Counted from the first letter of the stretch, positions 1-5,823 are shown. The stretch: DNA of 5,823 nucleotides from Candidatus Sphingobacterium stercoripullorum (GCA_019114715.1 DXEZ01000343.1:1-5823), one strand, 5' to 3'. Numbers and translations: made by a program. Notes: generated from the sequence alone by a model not told the origin.

Positions 1-1032
1 AGAGTAAGTTAGATGTTCTGCAGCTAACCTTTTTAGGTGATCCCTGCCGCCAAGCTTGCTAGCAATGCCGCTTAAGCAAGTCGATCTACTGAAGTTCAAG
101 CCATCCAGGTGTACCAAATGGCCATCGCTTCGATCGGTTACTTTTGCCGGTTCTAGCTGCAAGTTCTCATCCATTAACTGGGGAAGGAAATCTTCTAACC
201 ATACTGAAAACTCGGCCTCTGGCATAATTTTACTCATAAGGTATGCTTCCTCTAAACATGGAGATAAAAAGTCGTGGCCGCTAGGCTCGTAATGAATAGG
301 ACATCCTTTATCAGATTCGTATAAGCGTTTAGCGTGCGTAACAATTAAAGACTCAAACTCTTTATCGCCCGTACTTCGGGCGTAATCTAAAGATAAAGAT
401 AGGCCAAAAGCTGTATTGTCGTGCGTCCCTGTGCGTATCGGGAAGGTGAGCTTGGGAAGGTATTCTTCGTATTTTCTCACCAGCTCAGACGCTAGAGGCT
501 GCAGCATATCAGCCCATTGCTGCGCTTGATGGTCTTCTGTCCAATCGGTAAGTTCTTTTTGGAGGGTAAATAGCCAAGCCCAGCCGTAAGTTCTCTCAAA
601 ATTCGAATTATTTTCATCTTTGAAAAAAGCGAGCTCCGTGGCTACGTGCTCATCAGTAATATGCTCAGATAAAGTGTTGCGCACCTGCCCGTTGGAATCT
701 AACTCCGGGAAGTCTTTTAAAATCTTAATAATGGACCAATATCCATGAACCGAGGAGTGCCAGTCGAAACACCCGTAAAAGATAGGCCGCAACTCTTTAG
801 GGGTTTTCAGGTCACCTGAACTCCCCAAGGTTTGCCCTAATTTATTGGGGTACTCTTGGACGATACATCCCTTGGGGAGTGCTAAGATCCTTTCGGCTAA
901 TTTAACATCCAGAGTGGGCACTTGTGGAATGCCAGACGTGCTTTTTTCTGCCTCCTTTTTTATTTCCTGCTGGCAGGAGGTAAGGAGCACAGCGATAAGC
1001 AGCATAAGATTACATATTGGTGTTCTCATCAT
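1..1032 (-). CDS. DUF2891 family lipoprotein, C-terminus cut by window edge
   Basis: The minus frame is open from ATG at 1032 to the left edge, giving 344 residues without a stop; the C-terminus lies outside the window. Residues 1-20 form a lipoprotein signal peptide: a basic start, a hydrophobic core and lipobox LLTSC with Cys20 as the lipidated residue, so the protein should be anchored in an envelope membrane. The rest matches DUF2891 as I know the family: CFDWHSSVHGYW (88-99), RTGTHDNTAFGL (200-211), YEPSGHDFLSPCLEEA (249-264) and HLDGLNFSRS (308-317). Many conserved His, Asp and Trp residues suggest an enzyme or ligand-binding helical protein, but the family has no established activity that I know of. 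The gene lies 26 bp after the helicase stop on the same strand and is probably cotranscribed. The start is a tandem ATG-ATG, and the AT-rich leader has no Shine-Dalgarno sequence. The family call is firm; function is unknown. Confidence 0.88.
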   Translation of the reverse strand, partial: MMRTPICNLMLLIAVLLTSCQQEIKKEAEKSTSGIPQVPTLDVKLAERILALPKGCIVQEYPNKLGQTLGSSGDLKTPKELRPIFYGCFDWHSSVHGYWSIIKILKDFPELDSNGQVRNTLSEHITDEHVATELAFFKDENNSNFERTYGWAWLFTLQKELTDWTEDHQAQQWADMLQPLASELVRKYEEYLPKLTFPIRTGTHDNTAFGLSLSLDYARSTGDKEFESLIVTHAKRLYESDKGCPIHYEPSGHDFLSPCLEEAYLMSKIMPEAEFSVWLEDFLPQLMDENLQLEPAKVTDRSDGHLVHLDGLNFSRSTCLSGIASKLGGRDHLKRLAAEHLTYS

Positions 1033-1058
1033 TAGAATATTTAGTTAATCGGCTAGCA

Positions 1059-2372
1059 CTAAACTAGGCTAACCTTTACTTTTTTACCTTTTATTTTATG
1101 TTCCTTGGTTAATTCTATGAGTCTTTTGGCAAGCTCCAGGGGAACGGCCAGAAAGCTCTCATTGTCTTTAATCATAATTTGCCCCAGCTGATCTTTAGCG
1201 ATTACCGAATCAAAGCTCAAAAAATAGCCTACAACGTCTATTTTTCTTATTTTTTGTTTCTTACCTAAGTTAAGCCTTAGGGTGCAAAACTCGGCGCTTG
1301 GTACGCTAGTCGGGTCATACTCCTCAATATTTATTTCTTCTTCTTTGATATTACGTAAGAAGTCCGGTCTTTTATCTTCACTGCTTGTTAGCAAGATAAC
1401 CCGCCCACGCTTGTCAACGCGTGCCGTACGCCCATTTCTATGGGTGAATGTTTCTTGGCTTATAGGCAGCTGGTAATGGATAATAAGCTCCACATCGGTG
1501 ATATCTAGCCCCCTTGATGCCAGGTCGGTGGTTATTAATATACGAGTAGACTGGTTGCTGAATTTAAAAAGGGACAACTCGCGCTCTTGCTGGTTTAATT
1601 TACCATGGAAGATATCGTGCTCTATTCCTTCTCTTTCAAGAGACTCGCTTACTCTTTCTACGGCCTCGCGGTGGTTACAAAAAACCAATGTTTTATTAAC
1701 AGGATAGTTTTGAAAGAGTTGACTAAGAGCTTTGATTTTATATTTCGCGGGAGTCTTTAATTCGGTGACATTGATTCTAGGAGCTAAACCTCGCGCTTGG
1801 AGGTGATTGATTTCTGCGGTGTCTTTTAGGTTTAAAAAACTAGGGATGCTCTTTAGATCCGTGGCCGATACGAGCAGTTTTCGCGTATTTTCGGGAAGAA
1901 ACTGGGAGATTTCTTCAATCTGATCTTTGAACCCTAGTTCCAGCGATTTGTCGTACTCATCTAAAATTAGTGTATGGATGTCTCTAACTTGGATGTTACC
2001 TTCCTCAAGATGATGTATAACTCTTCCTGGCGTACCAATGATGATGCTGGGGAACTCTAGGAGTCTTCTTTTTTCTTGAGAGCTAGCTACTCCTCCATGA
2101 ACACTCGTTGTAAACAAGGTTGGAAATAGAGCCTTGAAATTAAGCTCTATTTGTTGGGCGAGCTCCCTAGTGGGAACAACGATAAGCACTTGGGTGGTGA
2201 GATTGATGGCTAGGGATTCCTTAACGAGAAGTGCATAAGCTAGAGTCTTGCCACTGCCTGTTGGAGCTAGTAAGATGACATCTTTGGAACTGCGCTGCAA
2301 CTCTAAAGCGTCTAGTTGTAAGGAGTTTAGGCGCTCAACGCCTATTCTTTCTGGATTAAAAGTGATTTCCAT
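1059..2372 (-). CDS. DbpA-like DEAD-box (DEYD) ATP-dependent RNA helicase
   Basis: This 437-residue cytoplasmic protein carries the superfamily 2 RNA helicase motifs in order: a Q-motif glutamine (Gln19), Walker A APTGSGKT (36-43), PTREL (67-71), GG (93-94), TPGR (114-117), motif II DEYD (138-141), SAT (169-171), FHG (255-257), TTDLASRGLDI (281-291) and HRNGRTAR (311-318). The last ~75 residues (about 364-437) resemble the DbpA RNA-binding domain: a TLRLNLGKKQKIRKIDVVG start and an IKGKKVKVSLV end. In E. coli DbpA this domain recognises 23S rRNA hairpin 92 during large-subunit assembly, so a ribosome-biogenesis role is inferred. E. coli DbpA is about 457 residues; this one is slightly shorter because its N-terminus is compact, with LNSLQ in place of the usual PTxIQ. 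DEYD replaces DEAD; as I recall, DEFD/DEYD followed by KSLELGF is common in Bacteroidota homologues, so it should be active. ATG 2372 is the only good start, as a TAA lies in frame about 14 codons upstream. I withhold dbpA because Bacteroidota paralogues are hard to separate. Confidence 0.93.
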   Translation of the reverse strand: MEITFNPERIGVERLNSLQLDALELQRSSKDVILLAPTGSGKTLAYALLVKESLAINLTTQVLIVVPTRELAQQIELNFKALFPTLFTTSVHGGVASSQEKRRLLEFPSIIIGTPGRVIHHLEEGNIQVRDIHTLILDEYDKSLELGFKDQIEEISQFLPENTRKLLVSATDLKSIPSFLNLKDTAEINHLQARGLAPRINVTELKTPAKYKIKALSQLFQNYPVNKTLVFCNHREAVERVSESLEREGIEHDIFHGKLNQQERELSLFKFSNQSTRILITTDLASRGLDITDVELIIHYQLPISQETFTHRNGRTARVDKRGRVILLTSSEDKRPDFLRNIKEEEINIEEYDPTSVPSAEFCTLRLNLGKKQKIRKIDVVGYFLSFDSVIAKDQLGQIMIKDNESFLAVPLELAKRLIELTKEHKIKGKKVKVSLV

Positions 2373-2448
2373 GATTAAACTTACACTTTTCAGGAGAATA
2401 AAGTAGAGAAATAGTTAATTCTTTTTTTAAAGAAATTTCCCTCTTTCA

Positions 2449-2462
2449 GCATTTTACAATGC
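2449..2462. promoter_or_regulatory. Perfect inverted repeat GCATT-N4-AATGC, candidate operator
   Basis: Two perfect 5-bp arms are separated by TTAC. The repeat sits in the divergent region, immediately upstream of the TTG of the candidate promoter for the DUF2249 gene. The 5-4-5 layout is that of CRP/FNR-family operators, but the arm sequence is not the classical TTGAT/ATCAA box. A 5-bp arm repeat can arise by chance, so the regulatory role is only a suggestion from position and geometry. Confidence 0.25.
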
Positions 2463-2463
2463 C

Positions 2464-2496
2464 TTGACCTAAAGAAATTAGAATTTGGTAATTTAG
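2464..2496 (+). promoter_or_regulatory. Candidate Bacteroidetes-type promoter of the DUF2249 gene
   Basis: TTG at 2464-2466 is followed after 22 bp by TAATTTAG at 2489-2496. This approximates the Bacteroidetes sigma-ABfr consensus, TTTG or TTG then about 19-21 bp then TAnnTTTG, with one mismatch in the downstream box (A for T) and a slightly long spacer. Transcription would start near 2502, leaving a leader of about 50 nt before ATG 2555. In AT-rich DNA such matches occur by chance. Confidence 0.3.
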
Positions 2497-2524
2497 CTTT
2501 AAATAATAGAGGATAAAAAAGTCC

Positions 2525-2545
2525 TTTATTTAATGTTTTAATAAA
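2525..2545. repeat. AT-rich imperfect inverted repeat just before the DUF2249 start
   Basis: TTTATT (2525-2530) is complementary to AATAAA (2540-2545), and two further inner pairs give 8 of 10 possible pairs around a centre at 2535. It ends 9 bp before ATG 2555, so in mRNA it would form a weak hairpin over the ribosome-loading region, or in DNA a protein-binding site. Being pure A/T apart from its central G, it could well be chance. Confidence 0.2.
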
Positions 2546-2554
2546 TACAGAATT

Positions 2555-3310
2555 ATGAGTGATAAAAATACAAATATACAAGAATTGGATGTGCGTACTT
2601 TAATTCCTATTGAGCGCCATAAGAAGCTAATCCAGCTGTTCAAAGAATTGCCAGCTGGGGAGAGCTTTATCTTTATAAATGATCACGATCCAATTCCATT
2701 GTACTACGAGTTCCGGTCAATTTACGGCGATGTGGTAGGTTGGGATTATTTGAATCGTGGCGGTAGAGATTGGAAAGTTAAAGTTACCAGAACCGAAGAT
2801 TCTATAGGGAGAGAGTTTACCGATATTTCCACTTTAATGGATTTGCGTAAAGCGGATGAGAAAGAATGGAGACATGTCATCTTCCATCGCTACGGCATGA
2901 TGGAACAAGGCGATACCATGGAGGTGATCTCTAATAAAGATTTAGTCGAGATCCACAACATCTTCATTCGTAAGTTCGAAGGCAAACACAAATGGATTTA
3001 TAAGAAGAAAGAAGACGATGAGTTTGTGGTGCATATAACCAAAGTGGAGAAAAGCGGACTTGGTGATGATGGGTTTTCTATTGTCCATGAAATGGACTTG
3101 CGCCCTTACCCGCCAACTGAGCGACATGAGATGTTTTACAAGGCATTTGCCGACATCAAACCGGGAGAGGCCTTTGAGTTTGTCAACGACCACGACCCCA
3201 AGCCTTTGTATTACCAAATGGAGGCAGAGAGTAAAGAGTCTTTCCGCTGGGAATATGTGGAGCAAGGTCCAGAGCAATGGAAGGTACGGGTAATAAAAAC
3301 AAAAGAATAA
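2555..3310 (+). CDS. Triple-repeat DUF2249 (TusA-like) protein
   Basis: This 251-residue acidic protein has no signal peptide, membrane segment or cysteine, so it is probably cytoplasmic. It consists of three tandem 72-residue repeats at 10-81, 94-165 and 179-250 that align without gaps. Repeats 1 and 3 have the DUF2249 pattern: LDVR/MDLR, ERH, GE.F, NDHDP (42-46 and 211-215), LYY and two spaced Trp (63 and 73; 232 and 242). Repeat 2 keeps MDLR (95-98), Trp147 and an aromatic at 157, but has SNKDL for NDHDP and IHN for LYY. DUF2249 has a TusA-like fold without the sulfur-carrier Cys. It often occurs near hemerythrin, ScdA-like, nitric oxide or denitrification genes; no such partner is visible here, so a redox or metal-related role is inference. 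ATG 2555 follows an AT-rich leader without a Shine-Dalgarno sequence. The gene is transcribed away from the helicase and ends just before a strong terminator, so it is probably monocistronic. Confidence 0.9.
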   Translation: MSDKNTNIQELDVRTLIPIERHKKLIQLFKELPAGESFIFINDHDPIPLYYEFRSIYGDVVGWDYLNRGGRDWKVKVTRTEDSIGREFTDISTLMDLRKADEKEWRHVIFHRYGMMEQGDTMEVISNKDLVEIHNIFIRKFEGKHKWIYKKKEDDEFVVHITKVEKSGLGDDGFSIVHEMDLRPYPPTERHEMFYKAFADIKPGEAFEFVNDHDPKPLYYQMEAESKESFRWEYVEQGPEQWKVRVIKTKE

Positions 3311-3334
3311 ATACCAATCTAACCTAGATTACAA

Positions 3335-3367
3335 TAGCCCCTCATCTATCTGAGGGGTTAAATTTTT
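3335..3367 (+). terminator. Rho-independent terminator after the DUF2249 gene
   Basis: CCCCTCA (3338-3344) pairs perfectly with TGAGGGG (3351-3357) around the 6-nt loop TCTATC. The stem extends three more pairs outward (T-A, A-T and a G-T wobble) to 3335 and 3360. AAATTTTTCT follows, supplying a short U-run at 3363-3367. It lies 25 bp after the TAA and separates the DUF2249 gene from the downstream lipoprotein-sulfatase pair. Confidence 0.85.
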
Positions 3368-3538
3368 CTACTTTCAGGAGGAAGCTTCTTAAATGGATGA
3401 CTCCGAATTATTTTTAGGAGCCTCCCCCTCCTTTAATTAGCCAGCTTAGTGATTTTTGATTCGACTTGGCCCCCTTTACTGTTAACTAAATAGGGACCCG
3501 AATGTAAAAAATGCACACAAAAAATCGAGGTTTTTTAA

Positions 3539-3552
3539 TACCTTTAGAAAGG
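3539..3552 (+). promoter_or_regulatory. Possible promoter box overlapped by a CCTTT-AG-AAAGG palindrome
   Basis: TACCTTTA (3539-3546) differs at one base from the Bacteroidetes downstream promoter box TAnnTTTG and lies about 41 bp before the lipoprotein ATG. No TTG lies at the right upstream distance, so the promoter is weakly supported. The 12-bp inverted repeat CCTTT-AG-AAAGG (3541-3552) overlaps it and could be an operator. The rest of 3368-3587 shows a short A6/T6 inverted repeat (3519-3536) and no convincing gene. Confidence 0.2.
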
Positions 3553-3587
3553 CAAACGAATTTTCTATTGTTTAAAATCCATTTTTG

Positions 3588-4508
3588 ATGAAAAAACACC
3601 TTCCATTTGGGCATGCTCTATCCTTTAGTCTGCTGTTACTGCTTATGTTTTCTCTTTCATCTTGCTATAAAGAGGATGTAAAAGCAAACTTTATTGATCC
3701 TCGCCTTCACAAGTCGGTGATTAATACCGGTTTTTCCGATAATGTTATTGAAGTTCAATCCGAGAATTGGTCTGTCGCCTACGTGAAAGATGGCCAGTCA
3801 GGGGAGCTCTTAAAAGATACAGATGGCCAGACCATTAGAATCGATGAGCCACGGACCGCTCAGCTTAAGGATGGCTGGCTTGAATTGGAAAAAACAAAGG
3901 ATAATAACTTGCGAATGACATTAGCTGAGAATTTTTCCAATGACCCTAGGGAGTTTTTTATTGGCTTGCAACTGGAGGATCAAAATCAGGAAATGCATTT
4001 TATGCAAACAAGAGGCGAGCATTATGAGCTTTTAGAGGCTGATGTTTCAGAAATTAAAGGTAGCAGGAAGGTTTATGTGAGTGATGAAGGCTGTAGCACG
4101 TTATTGGTTAGGAATAACACCAATGAAGTAACAAACGTTGATTTAAGTGAAATCTTTAGTGATGTTAAGTCTACATCCGAGCTTTTGAGTACTGATTATG
4201 GTGCATTTGATTGGATTGCTAGATCCGATTCCATCGTATCCTTAGGCAGTATTGTCGTGGGTGACAATGAGCTGTGGTCTGAAGGTGTGCCCTTTAAAGA
4301 GGGAGTGAGTACAAAGCCTTACAAAAACATACACTCCACAAAGTTAGAACCCTATGGCTCGATTGTGGTGAAAGGAGAGATGCAATATTTAGAGAGAAGC
4401 TCCGAGTTTACACTGACCATTAAAAACGTATCTTCAGGGAATCAGTTTAAAGTAAGTGGCATATGGAATCAGAAGGTTCCGCTCTCGCCACATATTATAT
4501 TTGAATAA
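3588..4508 (+). CDS. Putative surface lipoprotein with BACON-like domain
   Basis: This 306-residue protein begins with a lipoprotein signal peptide: KKH, a Leu-rich core (11-22) and lipobox LSSC with Cys26. The residues after Cys are YKED; the Lys plus two acidic residues resemble the Bacteroidetes lipoprotein export signal that sends lipoproteins to the cell surface. Residues about 51-147 look like a BACON-type beta-sandwich: Trp61, Trp97 in GWLELE, then LRMTLAENFSNDPRE and FMQTRG ending the last strand. BACON domains often occur in glycan-degrading proteins and may bind carbohydrate or mucin. The remainder (about 150-306) is beta-rich and I do not recognise it; no catalytic motif is visible. 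ATG 3588 is preferred over the adjacent in-frame TTG at 3585. The sulfatase starts 21 bp after the stop, suggesting an operon and a role in binding or handling sulfated glycans at the surface. The BACON call is from pattern only; it could be another Ig-like fold. Confidence 0.8.
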   Translation: MKKHLPFGHALSFSLLLLLMFSLSSCYKEDVKANFIDPRLHKSVINTGFSDNVIEVQSENWSVAYVKDGQSGELLKDTDGQTIRIDEPRTAQLKDGWLELEKTKDNNLRMTLAENFSNDPREFFIGLQLEDQNQEMHFMQTRGEHYELLEADVSEIKGSRKVYVSDEGCSTLLVRNNTNEVTNVDLSEIFSDVKSTSELLSTDYGAFDWIARSDSIVSLGSIVVGDNELWSEGVPFKEGVSTKPYKNIHSTKLEPYGSIVVKGEMQYLERSSEFTLTIKNVSSGNQFKVSGIWNQKVPLSPHIIFE

Positions 4509-4529
4509 CAATTGTTTAAGTTACCATTT

Positions 4530-5033
4530 ATGTCCGCTATTAAATATGTACTTGTTTTAGGGGTGTTACTAAATATTGGACTTGCCAAGGCGCAGAATAA
4601 CAAGCAAAAGCCACCAAATATCGTATATATAATGAGCGATGATCACAGCTACAAGGCTATTAGTGCCTATGGGTATAACCTAAATCATACCCCAAATATT
4701 GATCGCCTAGCAAAAGAAGGAGCTCTATTCACCAGAGCTACCGTCACCAACTCACTTTGCTCCCCCAGTAGGGCGGTCCTTTTAACTGGAAAACATAGCT
4801 TTATCAATGGTAAGATTGATAACGAATCGAGTTTTGATTGGGAGCAGGAGAATTTTGCCAAACTCCTGCAAGCTGCAGGCTATCAAACAGCATTAATAGG
4901 AAAGATTCATATGGACGGCCAGCCTCAGGGATTTGATCATTCGGCCGTATTAATTGATCAAGGAGAATATTATAATCCGGATTTTGTAATTGATGGCAAA
5001 AGGAGCGCCAAAAAGGATACGTCACAGATATAA
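4530..5033 (+). CDS. S1 sulfatase, N-terminal half ended by a frameshift
   Basis: This encodes the first 167 residues of a secreted type I sulfatase, which hydrolyses sulfate esters, probably on glycans. Residues 1-21 form a Sec signal peptide with an AKA cleavage site before Gln22. The catalytic-side motifs follow: metal-binding SDDH (36-39), the formylglycine signature CSPSRAVLLTG (77-87) with Cys77 as the residue to be converted and Arg81, and GKIH (124-127). The Cys-type signature requires a formylglycine-generating enzyme or anSME elsewhere in the genome. The frame ends at TAA 5031-5033, far short of the roughly 450-550 residues usual for the family. The missing sequence continues at once in another frame (next entry), so this is one gene broken by a one-base shift. 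ATG 4530 gives a clean signal peptide; an in-frame TTG at 4512 would add six residues and is less likely. The gene lies 21 bp after the lipoprotein gene and is probably cotranscribed. The closest resemblance I recall is to Bacteroidota GlcNAc-6-sulfatase-like enzymes, but substrate is uncertain. Confidence 0.88.
   Translation: MSAIKYVLVLGVLLNIGLAKAQNNKQKPPNIVYIMSDDHSYKAISAYGYNLNHTPNIDRLAKEGALFTRATVTNSLCSPSRAVLLTGKHSFINGKIDNESSFDWEQENFAKLLQAAGYQTALIGKIHMDGQPQGFDHSAVLIDQGEYYNPDFVIDGKRSAKKDTSQI
4994..5030 (+). other. Frameshift site inside the sulfatase gene
   Basis: Sulfatase-like sequence runs in the first frame up to FVIDG (about 4983-4997) and in the second from GYVTDI (5015 on). The second frame has a TGA at 4991-4993 and the first has TAA at 5031-5033, so the shift lies between. 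Adding one A to A4 at 4998-5001 gives GKKERQKGYVTD; adding one to A5 at 5010-5014 gives GKRSAKKGYVTD. Either restores the frame. The zero-frame AAA-AAG at 5010-5015 would also allow a -1 ribosomal slip, but it lacks the leading A of the classical A-AAA-AAG heptamer. Confidence 0.85.
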
Positions 5034-5823
5034 CTACGGAAATGACTATCGATTGGATTGCTAAACGAGATACCACAAGGCCGTTCTGCGTACTGTATCA
5101 CCAAAAAGCACCGCATCGGGAGTGGATTCCAGCCGTTAGGCACCTTGCTGAGTATACAAAGAAAACATTTCCCGAGCCGGAGAATTTGTTAGATGATTAC
5201 AAAAATAGAGGGACAGCAGCAAAAACGGCAGAAATGCATATTCTCCACCATATGAATTGGGCTGGTGATAGCAAAATACCACCAGCGATGATGGATGAGC
5301 TGGGAATAGAAGAGTATTTATCCTGGGACAAATATGCCTACAATATGCATTTTGATCGCATGGATAAAGGGGATAGAGCCATTTTTGAATCCACCTACGC
5401 CCCCATAATGAATGATTTTAAAAAGCACTATCCAGAGATGTCTAGCGAGGATGTTTTAAGGTGGAGGTACCAAAGGTACATGCAAGATTATATGGCTACA
5501 GTTGCAGCTGTAGATGACGGCGTTGGTCAGCTTTTGGCTTTCCTAGAAGAAGAAGGCATTGATGAAAACACCATCATCATATACACCTCAGATCAGGGGT
5601 TTTATTTAGGAGAGCACGGTTGGTTTGATAAGCGCTTTATGTATGAGGAGTCCCTGCGAACTCCATTGCTTGTCCGTTACCCAAAGGAAATACCAGCAGG
5701 AATCTCGCTCGATCAATTGGTGCAGAACTTGGACTTTGCGCCAACGATTCTCGATTATGCAGGGATAAAGCCGCCAGCGAGTATGCAAGGCGAATCCTTC
5801 CGCCGGCTACTTACTGGAGACCA
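5015..5823 (+). CDS. S1 sulfatase, C-terminal part in shifted frame, cut by window edge
   Basis: This is the continuation of the same sulfatase, 269 complete codons without a stop to the right edge. Recognisable family segments in order are GYVTDI, HQKAPHREWIP (the His-Arg-containing active-site loop), TFPEPENLLDDY, a Tyr/Met/Asp-rich insert, YMATVAAVDDGVGQLL, TSDQGFYLGEHGWFDKR (metal-binding Asp and catalytic-side His/Lys), FMYEESLRTPLLVRYP, and NLDFAPTILDYAG followed by MQGES. These are the sulfatase motifs that the N-terminal half lacks, and they supply metal ligands and active-site residues, so neither half alone should be an active enzyme. Roughly 80-100 residues of C-terminal subdomain probably lie beyond the window. 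A separate start is possible at ATG 5042, 8 nt after the upstream TAA, but it would yield a fragment without signal peptide or formylglycine site. Base composition and reading quality match the upstream half, so the break looks recent or artefactual. Confidence 0.88.

Noticed and set aside
56..292. 78-codon plus-strand frame, and another at 845-1048
   Set aside because: Both are antisense to the DUF2891 gene, whose family motifs are clear in the minus frame. The products look random.
1282..1707. Plus-strand frames of 64 and 69 codons
   Set aside because: They are antisense to conserved helicase motifs and have no features of their own.
2373..2390. TAAGTTTA on the minus strand as the helicase promoter box
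   Set aside because: It sits within 10 nt of the start codon and has no TTG at the right upstream distance, so the helicase promoter remains unidentified.
2390..2581. 63-codon minus-strand frame across the divergent intergenic region
   Set aside because: It overlaps the start of the DUF2249 gene and the promoter region; its product is low complexity (Phe, Lys, Leu) with no recognisable domain.
2942..3277. 111-codon open frame on the minus strand inside the DUF2249 gene
   Set aside because: It lies wholly antisense to a gene with clear repeat structure, and its product resembles no family. It is a shadow frame.
3416..3432. AGGAG/CTCCT hairpin as a second terminator
   Set aside because: The stem is only 5 bp and no T-run follows. 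The stronger terminator at 3335-3367 already ends the transcript.
4512..4529. TTG start six codons upstream of the sulfatase ATG
   Set aside because: ATG 4530 gives a normal signal peptide directly, and the extra residues would only lengthen it. The similar TTG at 3585 was rejected for the lipoprotein because ATG follows immediately.
5010..5015. Programmed -1 frameshift as the main explanation for the split sulfatase
   Set aside because: The heptamer is incomplete, I found no obvious stimulatory hairpin or upstream Shine-Dalgarno-like element, and recoding is not a known feature of sulfatases. A one-base indel is simpler; recoding is kept only as an alternative.
4804..5076. 90-codon minus-strand frame, and one at 5606-5788
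   Set aside because: Both are antisense to sulfatase sequence that carries strong family motifs in the plus frames.

Overview
The window looks like chromosomal DNA from a Bacteroidota (Bacteroidetes) bacterium, probably a free-living Cytophagales- or Flavobacteriales-type organism. The evidence is moderate to low GC, start codons preceded by AT-rich leaders without Shine-Dalgarno sequences, two lipoproteins (one with a Bacteroidetes surface-export signal), a BACON-like domain, and a Bacteroidota-style DbpA-like helicase with DEYD in place of DEAD. No mobile element, tRNA, rRNA or CRISPR array is visible.

Left part, minus strand (1-2372): a DbpA-like DEAD-box RNA helicase (2372-1059) is followed after 26 bp by a DUF2891 lipoprotein (1032 to beyond the left edge). 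They probably share a transcript, although their roles have no obvious link.

Middle, plus strand (2555-3310): a divergent gene encodes a small acidic cytoplasmic protein made of three ungapped 72-residue DUF2249 (TusA-like) repeats. The middle repeat has lost the conserved NDHDP loop. The gene ends in a good rho-independent terminator. Its 182-bp divergent upstream region carries a plausible Bacteroidetes-type promoter and two inverted repeats.

Right part, plus strand (3588-5823): an apparent two-gene operon encodes a putative surface lipoprotein with a BACON-like beta-sandwich and, 21 bp later, a secreted formylglycine-type S1 sulfatase. This pair fits a sulfated-glycan utilisation locus. 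The sulfatase is broken by a one-base frameshift between 4994 and 5030. The N-terminal half, with the CSPSR signature, ends at 5033. The C-terminal half stays open in another frame to the right edge. A missing A in a short A-run explains it most simply, as a sequencing error or a real mutation.

The most noteworthy observations are the sulfatase frameshift, the triple DUF2249 architecture and the lipoprotein-sulfatase pair. I do not see convincing evidence for an entirely new multi-gene system in this window.
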